Shown piece after piece: positions 11,308-22,400 of a stretch of 64,000 nt of DNA (positions are counted from its first letter, which is position 1; each line of letters starts with the position of its first letter). The stretch lies in the NCBI GenBank assembly GCA_947652605.1, contig OX393576.1, positions 64,146,966 through 64,210,965 on the forward strand. The letters are read 5' to 3'. The translations under genes were made by a program, and so were the position numbers. The notes beneath the pieces were generated by a model, which was given only the letters and a program-made list of their open reading frames with translations, was not told the DNA's origin and made no database searches. This stretch comes from Elmis aenea. Lineage: Eukaryota > Arthropoda > Insecta > Coleoptera > Elmidae.

Positions 11308-12790
11308 TTTTGAAAACGTGTTTGGAAAGTCGGTTAGCACGAATATAGACGTCTTTCGTTTTTCTTACTACAGACAATCCTAATTTGACATTGCAGAAAA
11401 CCGTCATTATTTACGGGCAAACTTTGTAATTATTGTATTTATTGTACACGTACAGCAGTTCACTTTGCTACGTTACTCGAGGCAAAGTAAACTTTCGCTT
11501 CTATTATAAAATATGGCAACTACTTTATCAAGCTGTCGCTTTCCGAGGGCGGAATACAAAAAGTAATCTAACCGCTTGCAGATTCGACCGTATCTGAACA
11601 GTTGGGGTCGAAAATTTCATTTTATGTTTAGAGACATATCATGAAGATAATTAAGATTCATTCATATATAAGCGAATAGTGTAGTCTTCTCGAAGTAGTA
11701 TAAATGATATGACGAATAGATATTAATGTACCAAGTCAGCACAGTTATTTGAACATTTATATGACAAACGAGCACTCAAAGCAAGAAATACGGAAAAAGG
11801 GAAGTAGAAATAATAAGCGACAGGATGAGCTGTTTCCCTGTAAGTCGCGTTATTACCGGTCGCATCGCAGACATAATTTAAGATAATGTTGTGCTCTGAA
11901 TGTAGCAAATTGGTGACGATGCCAATGGGCTACACTGTTAAAAAGTGATTTAGGGAGTGCGCTTTTGTAAATTGAGCGTATTATAATGAAACAAGCCGTC
12001 GTAAAGAAACGTCGAAATGGATAGACTCTCATCATTAAAAGGCCCAATTAGACGTTGTCAACTCTAACCAATAATTGATTGATCCTCCTCGTTTTAAATT
12101 AATAACTAAACCATGAGCTGCGCTTTTGTTTAGCATTCGGTTATTTAATTAAACACCTTCATTAAATCTGAAATGTCATTTGCGTCTCAAATGTAGAAAG
12201 CCTTACTTTCCCCGTAGTTGGGCTTCCCAAACTTAATGCACATAAGAGGAAAATTATGTCAGATGCCAGAAACAAGGGAACTGCTAACTAGTACTAAAAG
12301 CCTCCAGTTAGAATTTATATAAATGGTTTATGTGATAGACCGCAATAGCACATGGGGAAAACATCCATGATCGTCACTTTAAATTCAGTACAGCTGCGTA
12401 AATTGTTTTGTTATAATATTTATTTTCCTTTTCTTTTCAAAAACAAAGAACTAATAAAAGAAATTGACACCTTCGTTCGCGTAAAGTATTCACATTTTAG
12501 TATTAAAATGGATGTTACTTAAAACTAGTAAAATGGTTTATTACCGTCTCCCGATTAATAGGCCATAGCTTATAGGTTAGGGTTAGATTCTAATTATTCG
12601 ACTTATTAATGAGTTTTTACATACAGTGCTACGAAAAGTATAAAAACAGACAAATATCTAAAACATCATTAAAGATATTTAAATTAAATTTGCTAACATT
12701 TATGGTATGTTGCGGATTCTTTGAAAATATTGAGGTTGCAATACGACTTCCGGTTCAACCGGAAAAGGACTCTAAATTTGAAATTTGAAA
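11308..12790. other. Intron sequence, nothing recognised
   Basis: No conserved exon, repeat pair or RNA gene was seen. A short piece at about 12735-12815 (ACTTCCGGTTCAACCGG, then AACACGCTGTATA) resembles the inner part of the foldback family at 45872-46883. Confidence 0.4.
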
Positions 12791-13990
12791 TAGAACACGC
12801 TGTATATTTTCACAATTTGGATTCCTCTTTAAATTTACTTTGAAAAATGTAATAGTTATATTGGTCTACAATTAATATTTTCCGCGATATCGCGATTTTA
12901 TTGTTACTTATTAGGGCAACGTAATAGTTTCCAGTAGGTTATGGAGGTAGATCAGTAATTTTAGAAAAATTCAAGCCTAAAACAAAAAAGTTATAATTGA
13001 ACGTTTACCCTATAATCCGTAGGATTATGGCTAACTAAGAGGAGTTTTGTGAATCAATTTTTATTGAGGTGGATCGGTCCTCTCTCTTTGATTTTTCAAA
13101 AGCTTGTTGTTGGTCCTGGCTGCCTCCGTTATTTTCTTCCATTTTTTCCTATCTTTGCATTTTGATTTTCAGTCATTTATTTCCCTTTGTATCTTCGTCC
13201 AGGGTGTCTCTCCATCTTTCCTTGGTCTTCCCTTGTTCCTGGGCCATTGTGTTATCCTCCTGATCATTTCGGTTGGTTTCCTTTTCATGATGTGTCCTGC
13301 CCATCGTAATCGTTGTGTCAAATGACATGTTCTCCTCCGAGTTCCTCCTCTGTTTCTTTGTTCCTTCTCAGTCTTACTTCTCCATCTCTTGTTACGTTAG
13401 TTCCTAGTATTGCCCTCATTACTTTTCTCTCCACTGTTTTTAAATCTTTCTCTTCTTTCTTATTTATTATTGTTTCCATAGCATATGCTATGGTGGGTCT
13501 TATTAGGGTTTTGTATATTTTTATTTTTGTTGTTTTACTCTTTGGTAAGGTTTTGTTTTTGCCATATGCCTGATTTCCTTTCAGAATTCTCTCCTTCACC
13601 CTGTTCTTTCCAGCTTGTCCCACTGTCACACCCAGGTAATTGAAAGTATTGATCTTTTCGAAGGTATTCTTTTGTTTCTAGATCGTTCTGTGTGTGCATA
13701 TTTTCCTTCCTATCTGCATATATTTTGTTTTTTCTTCATTTATTTCCAGACCCAGTTTTTTTGCCTCTTTGTCTAGTTGATGTATCGCTCTTATTACGTC
13801 TTTGTTAAATTTCATACTTCCTGATAATTCATTATAAAAAAATTGTCAAAAATTCATAGGGTCAAGGTAAAATTATAACTGTTAAACAAATATTTTTCTA
13901 AAATTACCGCTGCCTACCTTCCATAACCTAAAAATGGAAACCATTCCATAGGTTTATTACCTATTACCTAAACTCTTTTTACGAACAGCT
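12790..13990. repeat. Inverted-repeat element split by a retrotransposon fragment
   Basis: A segment at about 12930-12980 (GGTTATGGAGGTAGATCAGT then AATTTTAGAAAAAT) returns as its reverse complement at about 13890-13950 (ATTTTTCTAAAATTACCGCT then CCTTCCATAACC). The two arms bracket the reverse transcriptase fragment at 13080-13820. The outer limits are not sharp. Confidence 0.5.
13080..13820 (-). pseudogene. Non-LTR reverse transcriptase fragment
   Basis: Read on the minus strand the fragment starts near KFNKDVIRAIHQLDKEAKKL (palm side) and passes a FNYLGVTVGQAGK-like step. It continues with YKTLIRPTIAYAMETI and EEKDLKTVERKVMRAIL, the thumb-side pattern of LINE reverse transcriptases (LRPxxxYGxExW...LExxxRKxLR). 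The longest open part is 103 codons (13318-13629). Downstream the frame is broken by stops in a Gln/Lys-rich remnant. The YADD catalytic box is not included. Confidence 0.8.
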
Positions 13991-15479
13991 CATAAAAAAA
14001 AAACGGAAAACAATATAGAACATCACTTAAAAGAGATAAAAATTTTGTTTTGAACAAACTGGTTATTATAATTAAATGAACTCGTACATAAACTTACACA
14101 AACTTTTACTCTAGTACACGTTTATACGAGGAGACGCTCTTTAAAACGCAAGATTAAGTAATTAGGCACGTTTTGAAAATTAATTGCCCTCTTAAACGAA
14201 AGCTTACAGCCGCATGTGTAACATATAACGCAGAATTTTTTTTAAATTACAAGCAACTTTCGGCTAAAGAACGTTTGATTTAGGAACATTTAGGCAATTA
14301 TTATTTGGAAAATAAATAAGTAAAAAATTAAAGAGAAAGCTTTAAAACAGGAGTTCTAAATTAAATGCTTATTTTTGGCGTAAATCGAGAAATGCCTATA
14401 ATTGATGGGTTAATGGTTGAAAAACCTTAGGTTTAATGTGGGTGAGGTGTTTTAGATGAAGTTTTCATTGCAGGGCGTATTAATTTAGTATAAATTTTGT
14501 AGGATTATATAAAAAATATTTCGAAATGGGATATATCAAAAGCAGTCCATTAGCATCAACAAACACATAACAACATGCAATATTAATGAACGCCGTGAGC
14601 ATAGTGGCTCAATTCTCCGACAAACCACCACCGGTTGTTATTCTATGTAAATGATCGACCTGCACGTTGCAAATGAGGCAATAGTGGCGCGGGCATACGC
14701 CAGGACCCGCCAAGGCATGGCGGAGTATGCAGATTATGTGTACTCAGTCATTAGGTGCACTTGAGCGTTCTGTTTGTTTTGGCCCCACCTAAGGGAAGAG
14801 CTTTTTTCTATTTTGGTGCATTTCGTTAAATTACTCTTTCATTGCATGATAAAACGAATAATTGAGTATTTGAGAGCATGTTTGAGAGTAGCTGCAAGCG
14901 AAAATAAAAAGATTACTAAGTAAGTTACTGTTTTCCTCCGAAATGAAATAACAAAAGCACTTAGTTGTTTATGGAAAAAAAAACAGGTAATTAGTTCTTC
15001 AAATTATGCTGACGATACTGAAGGTAAATAAATAAGAAAAACCGAGCATTTTCTTCATTAGCGCAGCGCCGCTGTAATGTATTGCCTTAGGCAGTTTTCC
15101 GTTTACGTCGGATAATAACAGGTTGTTCGTTTGCAATGAATACCAAACAAAGACGCAGCAGTACTGTGTGTCTCATAATCATAACTAGATATTGTATAAC
15201 AAGCAGTGCGATTAACACAAGCTTAAATAATTTCATATTATGCATGAATGCACAATTATGAAAGTACGGGAATTAAATTAGCGAAGTGTAACCTTTTAAA
15301 TATTACTACAAAGATATTTACAAAACACTTTTTGCAATTTTTATACCGAATTATTTTAATTTACGCTCAGATTAATAAAATTTTAGTAGACTAGGAATTA
15401 AAAACGCGGGGACAAATTTTAAAGACGAAAGAGTTACGCGAAGCAAAAAATAACAAAGAAGTGAGCTTTTGCAATAATA
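13990..15479. other. Intron sequence, no repeat or gene recognised
   Basis: Apart from a GC-richer patch at about 14590-14810 containing GGCGCGGGCATACGCCAGGA and a short CCACCGGTTG word, nothing stands out. The patch has no open frame of note and could be a conserved intronic element; that is a guess. Confidence 0.35.
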
Positions 15480-16537
15480 CAGGATGCGTTTTATGTTCCA
15501 GGTCGATGATTTTTTTGAATAACTCTTAGTTGAAACACAATTTTATAATTTATATTTCATTGTTGATTATACGGTCTTTACCATTATGTTTGGAATGTAA
15601 TGTAGGTCAAGTGCCCGCTTTTGGCCATGGCGCAAACGCGAGCTCTTCAAGCATATTTTTCAAAACATTCTCGTAGACTTCTGGTGTTATTTCAGAAATT
15701 TCTTTTCAAATGTTGTCCTTAAGCATCGGAACTTTAGTGGTTGTTGTACACCTTTCCCTTCAAGTACCCTCATAGGAAATAATCGGGCGCAGTCAAATCA
15801 GGGGATCGTAGAGGCCAGTCGATATCACCACTTTTTGACGTTATTCGGCAGAAAAAAGTTTCTCGCAAAATTTGTATCGTAGCAAGCTGTGTGTGATGTG
15901 GCGCCGTCCTGTTGGATGCACATGTACTGAAGGCCCAATTGATGCAATTCGGACACAAGAAAGTTTACCAGCATGTCACGATAGCGATCACGAGTAACTG
16001 TTACAGCATGCCTCTAGCATCCTCAAAGAAATATGGCCCAATGATGCCGCCGGTCCAAATGGCGCACCATACAGTCACTCTACGAGGGTGTAATGGTCGT
16101 TGGTGTATCAATTGATGATAACAAACAGGATGAAGACATTCCCAATTCTTGTGCACGGCGTCTATGACACGTTCACCAAAACTCTGCTTCACTGCATCAA
16201 TATTTTCTGGCGTACGTTGGCTACGTTATAGGCCAGACTTTGCTTCATCTCCCAAAGTATGCAGATTTTCAACATTATTCATTACACGCTGAATGGTTGA
16301 CTTGCTTGGCACGGGATTAATACAAAAAAACACGCAATTTTCTTCGCGTATTCACAATTGAGCAATTATTTAAATACAATGTTTTAATAGCTTCAACACG
16401 TTGTTGCGGAATTAGATGCTCCATAATAAATTGTTATCGACCGCTCTCCACGACTGTCAAATATGAACTGACAAATGACAGCCAAATCAAAATGGTGGCC
16501 AAACAAAATCGGCCTGAAACATAAAACGCACCCTGCA
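15480..16537. mobile_element. Mariner-like element, about 1.06 kb, with CAGGATGCG ends
   Basis: Inverted ends CAGGATGCGTTTTATGTTCC (left) and, read inward from the right, CAGGGTGCGTTTTATGTTTC match at 18 of 20 positions. TA lies next to both ends (directly at the left, 2 bp off at the right). The interior codes for the broken transposase described separately, read on the minus strand. Confidence 0.8.
15604..16424 (-). pseudogene. Mariner-like transposase pseudogene (DDE_3 type)
   Basis: The frame starts at an ATG (16424) with MEHLIPQQRVEAIKTLYLNN, a helix-turn-helix N-terminus. The DDE part reads VTVWCAIWTGGIIGPYFFED, then MCIQQDGATSHTA with the second catalytic Asp, then in another frame DIDWPLRSPDLTAPDYFL with the third. 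The spacing resembles the roughly 40-residue type rather than DD34D. The Trp expected after DYFL is a stop (TGA for TGG) and at least two frameshifts are present. The remnant continues as LKGKVYNNH to about 15604. Confidence 0.85.
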
Positions 16538-17256
16538 TAAACGTTTGGAAAATATTTTACGCGGTAAAATTAAACAACACTGCAATATCATCTTGTTTTT
16601 TCAGGATCTGTACATTGTTACAAAAATACCGACACGTTTATATTAATAACCATCGTCGTTTGATACAAATAAAAATTTTGTTTGCGGTTAAACAGAGTTA
16701 CAAGTTAGCAACAAATTTAATTTAATAAACGTTGTGGCAAGAGAATTCTTGCCACTGGGAATAACGAAGCATCTATATCGACTGTTTATTAATTTAAGAT
16801 CATTGATTGTATACTTGAAAAATGCAGTAAATTTTTATGAACTACTTATTGCATTCGAGAGTAAACCCCAAAGTTCAGACTGTGTACGCCTTGGGGAATA
16901 TACGTTCGGCTTTTACACTATTCATTGATAGCCGGCCCGATTTCTTACTTTTACTTTCCTGTCATTTAACGTTCCGACGGAATAGGTTTCAATTCCTTTT
17001 TGTTTCCGTTTTCCACCAATTGTAAGTGCGATTACTGAGAAATTCATTTTACGATTTGCACAGCGGCACGCGTCCCGAAAATTACTTATCTGAAAAGTTT
17101 CGCTATCTAATTACAGCAGAGATAAATGCTTTATGCCGGAGTATCAATGAAACTACGTATAAAACGCCAAGTATTGAGTCAAGCTATGAATTTATTTTCA
17201 GTAGTAATATAACAAGTGCATTGAAAATTATCGATAGTTTTTGGTAAATATGCCCG
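16538..17256. other. Intron sequence, nothing recognised
   Basis: Three open frames of 62-73 codons lie end to end on the plus strand (16734-17247), but they share no known domain and no splice or start context. A small palindrome, GGCAAGAGAATTCTTGCC, is at about 16736. Confidence 0.35.
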
Positions 17257-17327
17257 AATGCAAGTTGAGCTGAAAAAATTACTCGTGCACAAGTGCACGA
17301 GTGATTTTTTCTGCTTCAACTTGCATT
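17257..17327. repeat. 71-nt near-perfect hairpin
   Basis: The arms AATGCAAGTTGAGCTGAAAA... and ...TTTTCTGCTTCAACTTGCATT pair along about 34 bp with a two-base AA loop inside CTCGTGCACAAGTGCACGAG. The CACGAGT word also occurs in the GCCGC-tip repeat family, so this may be a minimal MITE. The tiny loop argues against a standard pre-miRNA. Confidence 0.75.
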
Positions 17328-17544
17328 AGTGAAGATTTGTCAAAAATTATAGATTATTTGCAATGCACGAGCTATATTTTGTCAGAAAATTTCCCTCACC
17401 TAACCTACCAGTCAAGTTAATGTATGATGTGAAATTTTACAAGTGGCGCGTCAAGGGTGTGGTTTAATCTATGTTAAAGTAACGCTACTGGTCGCCGAAA
17501 TTCGTCAAAAAATTATCAAGACTAAAATATTTAATTTCCTCTCC

Positions 17545-17820
17545 AAATTTATATTTTCGACCAATCACAAACTCAGATTTTTTTAGAAACGACCAATAAA
17601 CGCATGAAAATCTGTTTATTGCGAAAAGGATATTATCAGTGTATGATTATTGGTCGTTTCTAGGAAATTTGAGTTTGTTATTGGTCGAAAACGCAAATTT
17701 GATAGTAGGATCAACATCTGACAGGGGAATGTTAAATTATTACCGTGTAATAATGCTTCTATTGGTAGTCTAGAAGATTTAAGATTAGTGAATGGTTGAA
17801 AACGCAAATTTGACTAGTGA
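17545..17820. repeat. Inverted repeat with a third partial copy
   Basis: TTCGACCAATCACAAACTCA with GAAACGACCAATAAACG at the left returns inverted as ATTGGTCGTTTCTAGGAAAT and GAGTTTGTTATTGGTCGAAA by about 17700. A third partial copy (AATGGTTGAAAACGCAAATT) follows at about 17790. It looks like a short foldback with a duplicated arm. Confidence 0.6.
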
Positions 17821-18079
17821 AGGAAGTTTTCTTGAAAACATTTTAAGTCATCCGATTATTATTTAAAAAAACATGTTTTTAAATTAGCTACTGTAAGAAT
17901 ATTTTTACATAAAAACGTGCAGTCACACAAAAAAAATTGCTCTGAAATTACTAAATACAATTTATTAAAAAATAACTTTTTTACACATGTAAAAAAAAAA
18001 AAAAAACTTAAATACATAAAAATTTTGATTTTACATGTATTATTACATGTATGAAAAAAAATAAGTTTTAATGATGTCA

Positions 18080-18345
18080 TTACATTTATATAGGGTGTCC
18101 CACAAAGTATGCCTTCGCTTATTTTTGCATAAATCGAATAATTAGGACCCGAATAAAATGTTTTTAACAAAAAAAATAATGTTTTGACTCTTTTCATATA
18201 CAGCGTGTCCCAGTTATGGTAAACAGCATGGGGATTTCGTAAACGGTAAGAGAGAGTTGGTTAAGAGGGTCAAAATGATCAATGATTTAAAAGCGGTGAA
18301 AAACTTTGTGCAAAACTGGATAAGCACGCAACCAAAAACCTTTTA
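18080..18345. repeat. Fragments with TAGGGTGTCCC / ACAGCGTGTCCC ends
   Basis: Two CAGGGTG-like ends, both in the same orientation, lie at about 18093 (TATAGGGTGTCCCACAAAGT) and 18201 (ATACAGCGTGTCCCAGTTAT). The second resembles the GTCCCAGATTATA word at the right end of the 39846-40703 foldback, read inward. Only fragments are present. Confidence 0.4.
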
Positions 18346-18353
18346 TAAAGAAG

Positions 18354-19413
18354 CGGAGCCGGTCCTAGGGTTTGCGGGGCCGTATGCGAAAATAAATGCA
18401 GGGCCGGATATTTTGATAAAGGGCCGAGTTTAGGTAAAATGTTAAAAATGATATTTAAAAACTGAAAAAACAGGCTGGTGACTTAAAAATAGCTCCTTGC
18501 CCTCAGTTTGTCCATACCAAGCTTATGATTCGATAATTAGAAGTAAACTGTATGAAGCTATGTCCTAACTAGAGATTCCAAATAAGATAATAAATCTAAC
18601 AAAGATGACGTTACAAAGAGCATATAATAAAGTAGTGGTGGAAGGGCACATATCAGGAGGCTTTAGAGTGGAACGGGAGTTGAGAAGGTGACCCAATGTC
18701 TATGTTCAACATAGTGTTGGAGGTTCTGATAAGAAAAAGTGGCTTTCAAAGAAGTGGTTTATTCTCCAGTTATAGGCAGCAGTGTATGGCATATGCCAGG
18801 GATGGCAAATAGGTGGCACGCGTGCCAAAGTTGGCACGCGAGAGATTTTCGACGGCACCCTAAAGAATTCTATGAATAAATTTGTTTTTAGAATTTTAAA
18901 CTTTTTCGAAATGCTTTATTTTTAATTAGTATGCTAATTATCTACAACTACATGTTGGAGTTGTACAACAAACCCAGAGTGTCACATGCGGTGAGACTAC
19001 AAAGATTAAGATGGCTTGGGCATGTAATAAGAATGGAAGAAAGCAGACTGGTAAAAAAGGTATTAACAATGGGAGAAGGAGGGAAAAAGAAAAGAGACAG
19101 ACCAAAGAGGAAGTGGATGGAAGGAGTAAAAGAAGACATGTTGCGGCTAGGGGTAAAGAACTGGAAGGAGAAAGCAGAAGACCGAAACGAGTGAAAAAAA
19201 TGTTTAAAGAAATTCGAAGCCATGGGCCTAGGAGACCTGTAGTGCTGGCCTATATATAAGAACTACCTAGCGTGTGTGTACAGATCCCGCCCGCTAGGCA
19301 TTTCTTGGCTCACCAGCCTCATTTTTATTTTTGCACTCAGCCCCGCAAACCTTAAAAGGCTAGCGTGGGGCCGTGTGCGGTGCACACTCTGCACACCCCT
19401 ATATCCGGTCCTG
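18354..19413. mobile_element. hAT-type element (1,060 bp) carrying retrotransposon pieces
   Basis: The left end CGGAGCCGGTCCTAGGG and the right end, read inward, CAGGACCGGATATAGGG are inverted repeats of hAT style. They are flanked by TAAAGAAG (18346-18353) and TAAAGAAC (19414-19421), an 8-bp duplication with one change. Sub-terminal GC words (TTTGCGGGGC) occur near both ends. No hAT transposase is present; the interior is LINE reverse transcriptase debris (18490-19260) and a second hAT-like piece near 18798. Confidence 0.75.
18490..19260 (+). pseudogene. Non-LTR reverse transcriptase fragments in two blocks
   Basis: Block one (about 18525-18780) reads AYDSIIRSKLYEAMS, a stop, then LEIPNKIINLTKMTLQRAYN and VVVEGHISGGFRVERELR. 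This is the palm part of a LINE reverse transcriptase just before the missing catalytic aspartates. Block two (18958-19255) contains RLQRLRWLGHVIRMEESRLV and KKKRDRPKRKWMEGVKEDM, the basic C-terminal tail. The two blocks are separated by unrelated sequence with a CAGGGATGGCAAATAGGTGG end and the palindrome around GGCACGCGTGCC, like one end of another hAT repeat. All of it is non-functional. Confidence 0.8.
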
Positions 19414-19805
19414 TAAAGAACTTATTATAAAGCTTCTAAGAGGATGGCAAAAGTGCATAGAGTTAGAAGGAGAGTACGTCGAAAAATAGTTTATGTTGTT
19501 TTGTAAAAATGTTGTTTAAATAAAGCGTTACAAAAAAAAAATCCGGTTTAAATTTGAACCACACTCGTATTCTGTGATGTATGTAGATACAGATTTATTA
19601 TATTACCAACTAATGTTTTATGCTGAATGTTTTAGGAAGGCTTTAAATTACGATATAAATAAACGTATAATTAATTCAGCGTTAATTTTTAAACAATCTG
19701 CTGATTTAAAAGGTTTTTAAAGCAAAAGAAAAACAAGTAACGAAAATGTATTATACTGGCTAATAAATTTCGTAATAAACAAGAGAAAAATGTTTATAAA
19801 CTTAC

Positions 19806-19885
19806 CGGCATAGTTTGACTCCCGTGCAAGCTATTAATAGCGGCCTGTGCTTCCTGATGCGAACTGAATTTCACGAAAGCACAAC
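19806..19885 (-). CDS. bru3: CELF/Bruno exon: second half of RRM2
   Basis: An 80-bp internal exon on the minus strand between a GTTTTTATAG acceptor and a GTAAG donor. The split Gly codon (G|GT) is followed by [20 protein letters not shown] and GSQTMP. With the preceding Lys-Gly this completes RNP1 (KGCAFVKF), the aromatic RNA-contacting strand of RRM2. It ends in phase 0 just before the family's GASSSLVVKFADT segment, which must lie on an exon below position 1, since I saw no match in 1-19805. All three exons keep phase and family sequence although transposons fill the introns around them. Confidence 0.95.
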
Positions 19886-20792
19886 CTATAAAAACAAAAA
19901 ACGACACAATAAATTTTAAAAATATGACTAGGGTTACACTTTCTTAGTTATTTATTAAAATTTTCGTCGCAAAATGACTCATTTTAGGGTATCATACACG
20001 GTTCCGAGCTTGCACGAGTGTTATCTCAGACTCCCTCATCTCTGTGCGCTGGGGGAGATGCACTTTATTAAAATACTTCGTTATTATGCATATGCGAGAG
20101 GACACAAAAAACATAACGAAATTCGAAACATACTTGCGCATTGTTTCATTTTTAATTATGAAGTTCATTCGCGTTAAGGCTTTCAGTTGAGTTAAATTGA
20201 ATTACGTTATCTACCTGCATCAAAGATGGTACGTTTTGCAGGTGAGCCCGGCTGCTATTGTTCAAAATGTGTGCCATTATTACAGCAGCTAACACCGTCG
20301 TGTTAAATTGTGCTAATGGTGGCCTCTTAATTATGTATTATACGTTTTATCTAAGATAAACGCTATAAATTAGATGTTCATATCTCTTTATAAGTTTATA
20401 TACATAACTGGTTTAGTTACGACGCTTTTTGTATGTCTGTTTTCTACTATTAGAAATTTGTTCTTTGAAATGCATAGAAGCAACGAGTATAAAAATATTT
20501 TTGTAAAATCAATGCAATATTAAGTATTAACATCAGACAGCAGGATTTTTTTTTTGCAGGAACAAATTTTATTTTTCCCAACATTTTTTCGACTCAATTG
20601 ATATCAAAAACACATTGTGAAGCTTGTTGCAAGACATCCTGTATATCACGGTATATTACTTTGAATAAAATTTAAAAAAAGAAAATTAAGTCGATGGTTT
20701 TTATTACTGGTTTGTATAATTTTTCTCCAAGTAGTAATATATTGTAAACAGGAATTAATAAAGACAAAAGAAGCGGTTTAAACTTACACACA

Positions 20793-21454
20793 CCGGGTGT
20801 AACTGTCTTCTGGCACACCCCGTTTTCTTCTTTACTTTTGATTTAAGATAAATTAAATTTTGCACATATTATGTTATGTGCTATAAACCGGATTATTTGA
20901 AGTTCGGTTTCGCCGGAAACGATCATAAAGTTTAATATTTTAAATGGAACACCCTGTACATATTTACATTCTTGGAAAGAGGAAGCAATTTTGGACACAA
21001 CTGCACCATTTTGGTTAATGTTTATGACCTTCTTGAACAAAAACTTATTTTTTTGGTAAGCGTGCATAAACTGAAATTTATTAACTCAACACGAGTCCGA
21101 AAAACGTGGTTGTAAATTATTGTTGACCTTCTGGTTACTTTAATCGGCTTTGAAGATTGCAGAAACGGTTTCTTGACGTCAATTTTTTTAAATCGTTCAA
21201 AAATTATTTGAGGTTATAAAAATTAACCAAATTGGCGCAGTTGTATCCAAAATTGCTCCCTCTTTCCAAAAAGCTAACAATATACAGGGTGTTCTATTAA
21301 AAATAACAAAGCTGGGGTCCTTTCCGGCGAAACCGGAAGTGAAACAATTGTGTACACATATTCAAATTTTTTACACAGATCAAGTATAAAATTTCATGTA
21401 TCTTAAATTAAAACTAAAGAAAAAAGGGGCTGTACCAGAAATCAGTTACACCCG
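20793..21454. mobile_element. 662-bp foldback element with CCGGGTGTAA ends
   Basis: The ends CCGGGTGTAACTG and CAGTTACACCCG are inverted. Arms also share TTTCGCCGGAAACG / CCTTTCCGGCGAAACCGGAA, AACACCCTGTACATATTTAC / AATATACAGGGTGTTC, and GAGGAAGCAATTTTGG / CCAAAATTGCTCCCTC. It is a shorter relative of 45872-46883. TA follows the right end. No coding capacity. Confidence 0.8.
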
Positions 21455-21467
21455 TATGTACGGATGG

Positions 21468-22138
21468 GCCATTCATATCTGGAACATTTAAATATGGAAT
21501 GTTCAAATCTGGAAAATGCACCGATAGAATCATTCAAATCTTGGATCGTTCAACGCTGGAATCACTCAACGCAGGAATCGTGCAACGATGGAACCATGCA
21601 ACACGGGAATCGATCAGCGCTGGAAAGCTCAAACCTGGAATCCAGAAATTAAGAATGATTGCTGCCCTCTATATTATAATAGCTAAAGTATAAGATATTT
21701 ACAGAACACTTCGTCTTATAATTTGTCTTAACTATTGTACAGAATTTACACAAAGTTGCGTAATTATAATACTTAGTCAATTCTTTTACTTTCTTTTTAA
21801 AATTGATTAAGCAATATAATTACGCAACTTTGCCCCAATTTGTAGCCCTTGAGTTACTATTAACACGATGTTTTTATCTTCCACTGTACAATAGTTAAAA
21901 TAAAATATAAAACGAAGCCTTCTGTAATTATATTACACTTTGGCTGTTGTAATATAGGGGGCAGCAAAATTCTTAATTTCTGGATTCCAGATTTGAGCTT
22001 TCCAGCGATGAACGATTCCCGCATGGTTCCATCGTTGCATGATTCCTGCATTGAGTGATTCCAGCGTTTGAATGATTCTGTCAGTACATTTTCCAGATTT
22101 AAACGTTCCATATTTGAATGTTCCAGATATGAATGGCT
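21468..22138. mobile_element. 671-bp foldback with arms made of 14-15-bp tandem repeats
   Basis: The outer part of each arm (about 21468-21650 and 21985-22138) is a run of about eleven 14-15-bp units of the type CTGGAATCATTCAA. The left arm has GCCATTCATATCTGGAACAT outermost and the right arm has its complement. Further in, CAAAGTTGCGTAATTATA and TATAATTACGCAACTTTG pair again, as do AACTATTGTACAG and CTGTACAATAGTT. The 62-102-codon frames here are only translations of the repeat. Confidence 0.85.
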
Positions 22139-22400
22139 TACCCGGTAGGGCTCCGTATGTATGTACAACAGCAGGAAATTTTTCAGGATTTTAAAAATAT
22201 TTTCCTGACATTTTTTGACTCAAACTGATATCGAAGCTACGTACATCCTGTCGCAGGACATCCTGTATATCACGTTGCATAAATTATATTTGTTTAACTA
22301 AAATAAAAAATTAAGATATTATGTTTTATTGCTGGTTATTCCTCTAGTCAGCATAGATTTTCTTTAAAATATTAATATGTGTCAAACAAAAATTAATATA

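Larger units (their letters stand above)
20570..22400. repeat. Direct repeat bracketing two foldbacks
   Basis: The block at about 20570-20760 and the block at about 22195-22400 share, in the same orientation, a TTTTTTCGACTCAA/GATATC-like step. Both then carry GACATCCTGTATATCACG and a TTTTTATTACTGGTT-like stretch. Between them lie the foldbacks 20793-21454 and 21468-22138. This may be a local duplication or the two remnants of an older element split by insertions. Confidence 0.55.
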
